A stretch of 64,000 nt of DNA from DASYQD01 sp036005845 (GTDB lineage Bacteria > Acidobacteriota > Thermoanaerobaculia > Multivoradales > JAIOJS01). This document shows positions 57,596 to 64,000 of the stretch, in pieces; the first letter of the stretch is position 1, and every line of letters starts with the position of its first letter. Position numbers and translations under genes: made by a program. The stretch lies in assembly GCA_036005845.1 (NCBI GenBank), contig DASYQD010000060.1, forward strand, positions 9,580 to 73,579, in the 5' to 3' direction. The notes under the pieces are model-generated. The model ran no database searches, was not told the DNA's origin, and saw only the letters and a program-made list of their open reading frames with translations.

Positions 57596-58483
57596 CTAGA
57601 TCTCTTGGTCGTATCCGCCGGCGGCGGACGGGACCTGGATGTTGCGGGTGACCTCGGCGAAGCCGGGGGCACGAATGCGCAGCACGTAAGGGCCCGCGGC
57701 GAGCTCGGCGAAGGTGAAGCGGCCCGCGGCGTCGGTCTCGGCGGTCTGCAGCGGCAGGTTGCCGGGCGTCTCCAGCCGCACCCAGGCGCCGGCCACCGGC
57801 TGCGGCGGCGCTCCGCTGCGCAGGTGGCCGCCGATCTGGATCCACACCTCGGCGGCCGCCGCGCTGCCGCTCTGGCGGTACTCGGTGATGCGGGTGGTGA
57901 CGAGCGGACCCGAGAGCTGCTGCTCGTAGATCAACGGCAGCGTCACCGTGAGGTTCACCGCCGGCTTCCACCGCCAGTCGACGGTGCTCCAGAAGTCCGA
58001 CATCTGCGGCACGCCTTCCGCCATCAACACGATGCTGGGCAGCTCGACGTCGGCGATGGCGGCCGGGAAGCCGCCCGGCAGCGGCGCCGGCGCGTAGATG
58101 CGGCGCGGCACCATCGGCTCGGCGTTGGTGAGCACGGCGGCGACCTGGTAGAGCAGCGCGTGCTCGTCGAGCACCGGCTCGACGAGCGGCGACGGCACGA
58201 TCGGGCTCCACGCGGTGATCAGGTAGTGGCAGTCGAGCCGCCGCGGCGTCCGCGTGTCGTAGGCGCCGCCGTTTCTGTACTCCCGCTCGCGCTCGTTGGA
58301 GCGCAGCTTGCGGTTCTCGGTGAGCGCGATCAGGTAGACGTTGAGAGCGATGCCGGCGAGGGTGCCGACGTGGTTGCGCCAGTCCTGGTCGGGCGGCTGG
58401 AAGCCGACTTGGTCGACCGCGGTGAGCTCCACGATGCGGTCGATCAAGAGATGCCGCAGCAGGTTGTCGAGGTGGGCGATCAC
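57596..58483 (-). CDS. DUF4255 (Pvc16-like) tail terminator with added beta domain
   Basis: The protein has 295 residues. Residues ~1-190 match DUF4255: MIAHLDNLLRHLLIDRI, GIALNVYLIALTENRKLRSNERERE, YLITAWSP and LLYQVAAVLTNAEPMV. This family caps the distal end of the tube. The C-terminal ~80 residues (VAGAWVRLETPGNLPLQTAETDAAGRFTFAELAAGPYVL) are a carboxypeptidase-regulatory-like beta-sandwich, an addition not standard for Pvc16. Start GTG 58483 overlaps the ATPase stop as GTGA. Confidence 0.85.
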   Translation of the reverse strand: MIAHLDNLLRHLLIDRIVELTAVDQVGFQPPDQDWRNHVGTLAGIALNVYLIALTENRKLRSNEREREYRNGGAYDTRTPRRLDCHYLITAWSPIVPSPLVEPVLDEHALLYQVAAVLTNAEPMVPRRIYAPAPLPGGFPAAIADVELPSIVLMAEGVPQMSDFWSTVDWRWKPAVNLTVTLPLIYEQQLSGPLVTTRITEYRQSGSAAAAEVWIQIGGHLRSGAPPQPVAGAWVRLETPGNLPLQTAETDAAGRFTFAELAAGPYVLRIRAPGFAEVTRNIQVPSAAGGYDQEI

Positions 58484-60708
58484 GGCGTCGCCTCGACGTC
58501 CGCGATCGTCTTGCCCATCTTCTGGTACTCGCGGCGGGTGGCGCGCAGCAGGTGGGACTGCCGCACGCGACCGCCCTCGGCGGCGGCGAGGAAGGCGGCG
58601 GCGAGCACGATGTTGCGGATGTTGCCGCCGGCCAGCCGGAACTCGCGCGCCAGCGCGGCGAAGTCGACGTCGGCGTCGAGCGGCGCCTCGGCGGGCCAGG
58701 CGCCCTCCCAGATCCGCCGCCGGCTCTCCTCGTCGGGGAACGGGAAGTGGACGGTGAAGGCGAGGCGGCGCAGGAAGGCCTGGTCAACGTGCTGCCGCAG
58801 GTTGGAGGCGAGGATGGCGATCCCTTCGTACTCCTCCATCTTCTGCAGCAGGTAGCTCACCTCGACGTTGGCGTAGCGGTCGTGCGAGTCGCGCACTTCG
58901 GAGCGCTTGCCGAAGAGCGCGTCGGCCTCGTCGAAGAAGAGGATGGAGTTGGAGCTCTCGGCGGCGGCGAAGACGCGGTCGAGGTTCTTCTCGGTCTCGC
59001 CGATGTACTTGCTCACCATCTGCGAGAGGTCGATCTTGTAGAGGTCCAGCCCGAGCTCGTGGGCGACCACCTCGGCGGCCATCGTCTTGCCGGTCCCGGG
59101 CGGGCCCGAGAAGAGGGCGTTGAGCCCCTTGCCGAGCGACATCCGGCGGCCGAAGCCCCAGGCGCCGAAGACGACGTGGCGGTGCCCGGCCTGGTCGCAG
59201 ATCTCACGCAGCTGCGTCAGCTGGTCCGGCGGCAGGACGATCTGCTGCCAGGCCAAGCCCGGCTCGATCTTGCGCGCCATCTTGGAGAGCTTGAGCCCGG
59301 CCTGGGCGCGGCAGGCGGCGGCGAGGTCGTCGGCGGTGACCGCGCCGTCGGCGGGCGAGCGCCAGCGCGCCAGGCTGCCGGCGAGCGCCACCGCGTCGCG
59401 GATCTGGCCCGGCGTCAGCCGGAAGCGGCTGGCGAGGGCGCCGGCGTCGACCGGGGATGCGAGCGGCTCGGCTCGCAGCCGCTCTTCCCACACCGCGAGC
59501 GCGGTCGCGGCGTCGGGGGGGCCGAGCCCGACCTCGACGAAACCATCGAGGCTGGCAAGCGCGCCGGCGGGGCTCCACGGGCGCTCGCCGAGCAGGATGG
59601 TCAGGCGCGAGGAGGCTTGCACCGCCGCGAGCAGCCCGCGCAGCTTCTCGCGCGGCGGCGCTTGACCTTGCTCCTCCGCGAAGAGGCGGTCGAAGGCGCG
59701 CAGACAGAGCGCGGCCGGTTGCAGCACCGCTTCGCGCGCCACCAGCCAGGCCGTCTCCTCGAAGGGCCGCGGCTCGCCGAGCATGCGCTCGACGTCGGCG
59801 ACGAGGAGGGGCAGGCCGAGGTCGGCGCAGACCGCCTGGGCCACCGCCAGCTTCTCGGCGCCGTACGGGCCGTGCAGGTAGATGACGAGGCTCGCGGGTT
59901 CGGCGGCGCCGAGGCGCTCGCGGACGAGCGCGCCGAGCCGTTCGCGCAGGTCTCTGCAGGCGAGAACCTCCGGCGCGGCGCCAGGCATGAGCAGCTCGGC
60001 GACCTCCTGAACGGCGGGCGCGATCGTCGCCGAGCCGAGCAGGAAGGAGGCGATGCGGTCCTCGAGCTTGAGCGAGCGCGAGAGCAGGCCGGAGGGCCCG
60101 CCGTTGCCGTCGACCTGGAGCAGCCGCCCTTGGCAGAGCGCGGCCCGTGGCTCGAAGGCGGCGCGGGCAGCGAAGGCCTCCTCGGGCGAGCCGCAGAGGA
60201 GCTCGAGGACGAGCCCCACGGTTGGCTTCCTGCGGGTGACGTCGTCCTGGAGGAAGGCGTAGAGCTTCTCGTACTTGCGGTCGACCTCCGGCGCCAGGCA
60301 GATGAGCAGGCAGCGCTCCTCGAAGGGGCCGAGCCGGAAGATGCGGGAGAGGCGCGGCAGCGTGAGCTCGGCGCCGGCGCGGGCGCTGGCGTCACGGCGG
60401 CGGGCGATGCGCAATGCCTGCTCGTCGAGAGCGGCGGCGACGGTGGCCGGCAGGCGCGCATCGCCGGCTTCGCGCCGGCCGGCGGTTGACGGCAAGCCGC
60501 TTGCGGCGAGCAGCCTGAGCACCTCCTGCTCCGAGATCACGAGACCGCGGAAGGGCTCAAGCGGGTCGTCGACTGCGGCGCCGCGGCGGTCGAGCAGGTG
60601 CAGGTGGAGCAGGTGGTCGAGCCATCGCAGCTCCTCGCCCAGGTGCTCCCAGCTCGACGCGTAGGGCCCTGGGGCTCCGACGTTGGGCGGCGCGGCGGAA
60701 GCGATCAC
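58480..60708 (-). CDS. AAA+ ATPase (Afp15-like) of the eCIS
   Basis: The protein has 742 residues. The C-terminal AAA domain is intact: GPPGTGKTMAAEV near residue 534, ILFFDEADALFGKR for Walker B, and GNIRNIVLAAAF in the lid. The N-terminal AAA-like half has a degenerate P-loop (GPYGAEKLAVAQ near 277), as is usual for this family. It may remodel or terminate particle assembly. Start GTG 60708 overlaps the winged-helix gene as GTGA. It is the second gene of the operon. Confidence 0.92.
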   Translation of the reverse strand: MIASAAPPNVGAPGPYASSWEHLGEELRWLDHLLHLHLLDRRGAAVDDPLEPFRGLVISEQEVLRLLAASGLPSTAGRREAGDARLPATVAAALDEQALRIARRRDASARAGAELTLPRLSRIFRLGPFEERCLLICLAPEVDRKYEKLYAFLQDDVTRRKPTVGLVLELLCGSPEEAFAARAAFEPRAALCQGRLLQVDGNGGPSGLLSRSLKLEDRIASFLLGSATIAPAVQEVAELLMPGAAPEVLACRDLRERLGALVRERLGAAEPASLVIYLHGPYGAEKLAVAQAVCADLGLPLLVADVERMLGEPRPFEETAWLVAREAVLQPAALCLRAFDRLFAEEQGQAPPREKLRGLLAAVQASSRLTILLGERPWSPAGALASLDGFVEVGLGPPDAATALAVWEERLRAEPLASPVDAGALASRFRLTPGQIRDAVALAGSLARWRSPADGAVTADDLAAACRAQAGLKLSKMARKIEPGLAWQQIVLPPDQLTQLREICDQAGHRHVVFGAWGFGRRMSLGKGLNALFSGPPGTGKTMAAEVVAHELGLDLYKIDLSQMVSKYIGETEKNLDRVFAAAESSNSILFFDEADALFGKRSEVRDSHDRYANVEVSYLLQKMEEYEGIAILASNLRQHVDQAFLRRLAFTVHFPFPDEESRRRIWEGAWPAEAPLDADVDFAALAREFRLAGGNIRNIVLAAAFLAAAEGGRVRQSHLLRATRREYQKMGKTIADVEATP

Positions 60709-60965
60709 GAGCCTCCACCGAGCAGCGACCGGACCGCCGCGGCCCGCGCCGGATTGAGGCGATAGCGAACGCCCGAGCCGGCGGCTTGCGCCGCGACGAG
60801 CCAGCCGTCGATCACCAACCTCGCAAGCGCCTGCTCGACGGCGGCCGACTGGTCGCGGATCTCGCGCTCCAGGAGCCACCAGGTGGCGATGCCCTCGGGC
60901 GTGTCGGTCGCCTCCGGGTTCTCCGCCAGGTAGGAAAGGACGCGCAGCGAGATCTCGTCCATCAC
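60705..60965 (-). CDS. Small winged-helix protein, first gene of the eCIS operon
   Basis: The protein has 86 residues. ISLRVLSYLAENPEATDTPEGIA, SAAVEQALARLVIDGWLV and VRYRLNPARAAAVRSLL fit a winged-helix fold with a DNA- or protein-contact wing. Such proteins lead many eCIS loci beside the AAA+ ATPase. Start ATG 60965 or 60962. The sigma-54 promoter lies 33-48 bases upstream, so this is the first gene transcribed from it. Confidence 0.8.
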   Translation of the reverse strand: MMDEISLRVLSYLAENPEATDTPEGIATWWLLEREIRDQSAAVEQALARLVIDGWLVAAQAAGSGVRYRLNPARAAAVRSLLGGGS

Positions 60966-60997
60966 TCACGGTCGTGCATTGGTCGGGGGCGCCGAAG

Positions 60998-61013
60998 AGC
61001 AACGCCAGTGCCA
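60998..61013 (-). promoter_or_regulatory. Sigma-54 (-24/-12) promoter of the eCIS operon
   Basis: On the minus strand TGGCAC (61013-61008), five bases, then TTGCT (61002-60998) match the sigma-54 consensus TGGCAC-N5-TTGCW with no mismatch. The predicted start, about 12 bases after the GC, is near 60987, giving a leader of roughly 22 bases to the first ATG. The gene upstream encodes a sigma-54 activator. Confidence 0.85.
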
Positions 61014-61023
61014 CGCCGAAAGG

Positions 61024-61093
61024 CCGCGAAACACCGCGGTTCGCACCCTTTCCTAGGATGTTTCCGTCCTCCGCGCAGCGACGTAGCGCTGCG
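61024..61093. promoter_or_regulatory. Two dyads, candidate activator-binding sites
   Basis: CCGCG-N6-CGCGG lies at 61024-61039, and CGCAGCG-N6-CGCTGCG at 61074-61093. Both have a six-base spacer, and they sit about 10 and 60 bases upstream of the -24 element. Enhancer-binding proteins for sigma-54 promoters bind such dyads, usually 80-200 bases upstream, so only the distal copy is at a typical distance. Confidence 0.4.
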
Positions 61094-61151
61094 TGGTCGG
61101 CAGCGGCAACCCTCGTGCTCGCCGGCGTTTGCCGGCCAGGACCATTTCGTC

Positions 61152-62567
<1,416 letters not shown>

Positions 62568-62722
62568 TGCCGACACCTGCCGCCGCTGTGGCCGGCGGCG
62601 ATCGCTCGGGTCGCGACAGGTTCTTCGCCGCCCGCGCCTGCTTTCTGACAGCGGGCGGCGCGACATGAGCTGGCGCCCTTCGCGCGCCTCATCGGGGCAG
62701 GGCGGCTAAGATCCTCGGCCGC

Positions 62723-62812
62723 GGAGGGGTGGCTGAGCGGTCGAAAGCGGCGGTCTTGAAAACCGCTGGCCCTTCGCGGGGCCCGTGGGTTCGAATCCCA
62801 CCCCCTCCGCCA
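62723..62812 (+). tRNA. tRNA-Ser(TGA)
   Basis: The gene has 90 bases, including an encoded CCA. Acceptor GGAGGGG pairs with CCCCTCC. The D arm begins GGCTGAGC. The anticodon arm GCGGT-CTTGAAA-ACCGC has anticodon TGA. A long type-II variable arm (CTGGCCCTTCGCGGGGCCCG) and the T loop TTCGAAT complete it. It borders the eCIS regulator gene, so it is a possible integration landmark for the locus. Confidence 0.95.
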
Positions 62813-62881
62813 ATGCCTGTGGCAAGGTCCCAAGTCCTCCCCCGCCTCCCTCACCACGGGCTGTCTGTGCGATTGCGCGGC

Positions 62882-62897
62882 ATCGGACGGGTCCGAT
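62882..62897. repeat. 7-bp palindrome
   Basis: ATCGGAC (62882-62888) and GTCCGAT (62891-62897) form a near-continuous palindrome with two central bases. It lies in the 250-base gap between tRNA-Ser and the next gene, where no gene is seen. An operator is possible; a hairpin with a two-base loop is not favourable. Confidence 0.3.
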
Positions 62898-63061
62898 ACC
62901 AAGACGGCCTCGACGGCGAGATGCAGCCGGTGATCTCTTAGACGGACGCGATAGGCACGTTTCCCCCGGCAAGCCGAGGAGGCGCTCATTCCACGACGTC
63001 CGCGCAGCGGCGGGACGGGCGGTAGGGGGGTGCCTCCGCGCATTCGCGGTACTCTGCCCGG

Positions 63062-63793
63062 GTGCGTGCCGCCGAGTGGGAGTTCCGGCACCGGTTCTGG
63101 GTGTACTTCGCGATCTTCGGCGTCGCTTTCAGTTGCTACACGTTCGATCACGTGAACGCCGCGACGTGGTCGGTACGCGTCGTTCGCGACTTGCATGACG
63201 CGCGGCTGGTGCCGCTCGCGCCGCTGCGCGCCGTGCTTTTCGCTGCCGGCGGCGTCGCCGTGCTCGCGGCTTGGTTGCGTACTTGGGCCGCCGCTTACCT
63301 GCACACCGAGGTCGTTCACGACGCTTCGCTGCATGCCGATCGTCTCGTCGCCGACGGGCCGTATCGCCACCTGCGCAATCCTCTCTACCTCGGCATCCTG
63401 CTCGCCGGCGTCGGCCTGGCGGCGCTGGCGAGCCGCACGGGCGCCGTCGTGCTGCTCGTCGGGCTCACGGTGTTCACGCTGCGGCTGATCGGCCGCGAGG
63501 AGGCGGCGCTCGACGCAGCCGGCGGCGAGAGATACCGCGCTTTCAAGGCCGCGGTGCCCAGTCTGCTGCCGTCGTGGCGACCGCGGTTGCCTCCGGGCGG
63601 CGTGCGGCCGCAATGGGGGCAGGCACTCCTCGGCGAGACGTTTTTCTGGGCGCTCGCGGCGGCGATCCTCGTCTTCGCCTGGACGTTGCGCATCGCGGTC
63701 TTCTACTGGGTGCTCGGCGCCGCCTTCCTCTTCCGCGGCGTGCTGGCGATGCTCTGGTGGCGGCGCAGCGGCCGCGGCTCGGCAGGTTCGTGA
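63062..63793 (+). CDS. Isoprenylcysteine methyltransferase-like membrane protein
   Basis: The protein has 243 residues and about six hydrophobic segments. LVADGPYRHLRNPLYLGILLAG near residue 92 is the ICMT/PEMT-family signature (GPYRxxRNPxYLG), and REEAALDAAGGERYRAF is the usual C-terminal glutamate-containing motif of this family. It uses AdoMet to methylate a lipid or a small substrate in bacteria; the substrate is unknown. It starts at GTG 63062. The last ~65 residues add two more hydrophobic segments. Confidence 0.8.
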   Translation: MRAAEWEFRHRFWVYFAIFGVAFSCYTFDHVNAATWSVRVVRDLHDARLVPLAPLRAVLFAAGGVAVLAAWLRTWAAAYLHTEVVHDASLHADRLVADGPYRHLRNPLYLGILLAGVGLAALASRTGAVVLLVGLTVFTLRLIGREEAALDAAGGERYRAFKAAVPSLLPSWRPRLPPGGVRPQWGQALLGETFFWALAAAILVFAWTLRIAVFYWVLGAAFLFRGVLAMLWWRRSGRGSAGS

Positions 63794-63837
63794 GCACGCC
63801 GCGCACGCCGCGCGGCGCTGGTAACGTCGCCGCCGCG

Positions 63838-64000
63838 ATGACCGAGCCGCCGCTCACGCTCGAGGTGCTGCCGGGCCTCCTCGCCGTCTGTCGCCTCGGT
63901 CCGTCGCAGGCGGTGCCGGAGTGGGTGCTGCGGCTGCCGTTCTGGTCGATCACGCGCACCGAAGACGAGGTTTCGATCGTGCTGCCCGAGGCGCTCGCCG
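63838..64000 (+). CDS. ACT-domain protein (partial, N-terminal)
   Basis: The first 54 residues of a protein cut by the window edge: LTLEVLPGLLAVCRLGP, VPEWVLRLPFWSITRTEDEVSIVLPE. This matches the small CASTOR/ACT-like domain proteins that bind amino acids. ATG 63838 lies 45 bases after the preceding gene, so they may be cotranscribed. Confidence 0.7.
   Translation, partial: MTEPPLTLEVLPGLLAVCRLGPSQAVPEWVLRLPFWSITRTEDEVSIVLPEALA

Noticed and set aside
56090..58855. A 921-residue plus-strand frame opposite sheath and DUF4255
   Set aside because: Antisense shadow composition; the minus-strand genes carry clear family signatures.
62706..62972. Short reading frames across tRNA-Ser
   Set aside because: They run through the tRNA itself and have no family resemblance.

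Overview
The window is about 70% GC by eye and comes from a Gram-negative bacterium. Supporting signs are a dcw cell-wall cluster with a MurE carrying the meso-diaminopimelate signature DNPR, a sigma-54 activator facing a near-perfect -24/-12 promoter, and lipoprotein-type and periplasmic enzymes. Taxonomy cannot be fixed from the window alone. A deltaproteobacterial, myxococcal, Binatota-like or acidobacterial lineage is my best guess.

Layout. 1-8 kb holds housekeeping and accessory genes, including a translationally coupled three-gene operon: a secreted serine hydrolase/D-aminoacylase fusion, a DUF1611 (DgcN-type) protein and an enolase-superfamily epimerase/racemase (DgcA-type). It probably handles D-amino acids or D-glutamate. 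8-14 kb holds a frameshifted lipoprotein gene, a secreted metallophosphoesterase, an SPFH-domain protein behind a hairpin-rich leader, a tRNA-Met with an unpaired outer acceptor stem, a candidate small RNA with its own promoter and terminator, a TIGR03118 propeller-like protein, a DoxX protein and a VapBC-like toxin-antitoxin pair. 14.2-31 kb is the dcw cluster on the minus strand, transcribed mraZ-rsmH-ftsL-ftsI-murE-murF-mraY-murD-ftsW-murG-murC-ftsQ-ftsA-ftsZ. It has MraZ-box repeats in front of mraZ, and murB and ddl are missing from their usual places.

31.2-62.6 kb is an apparently complete extracellular contractile injection system (eCIS, phage-tail-like particle) in one minus-strand operon of about 26 genes. 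In transcription order these are a winged-helix protein, AAA+ ATPase, DUF4255 protein, sheath, tube, tail chaperone, DUF6760, a hypothetical protein, LysM tube/baseplate protein, gpD/VgrG-like hub, gpV-like spike, PAAR tip, gp25, two baseplate-J proteins, two members of a new-looking paralogous family, an NHL-propeller/gpI fusion, two more members of that family, a CxxCxxCC protein, a tandem DUF4157 protein, a MORN-repeat protein, an Lgt-like membrane enzyme, a DUF4157 protein with a pyroglutamyl-peptidase-like domain whose catalytic Cys is Ser, and a frameshifted cargo-like gene. A sigma-54 promoter with upstream dyads precedes the operon, and the next gene upstream encodes a sigma-54 activator with a degenerate receiver domain. 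This gives a plausible self-contained regulatory circuit for particle production.

62.7-64 kb holds a tRNA-Ser(TGA), an isoprenylcysteine-methyltransferase-like membrane protein and the start of an ACT-domain protein.
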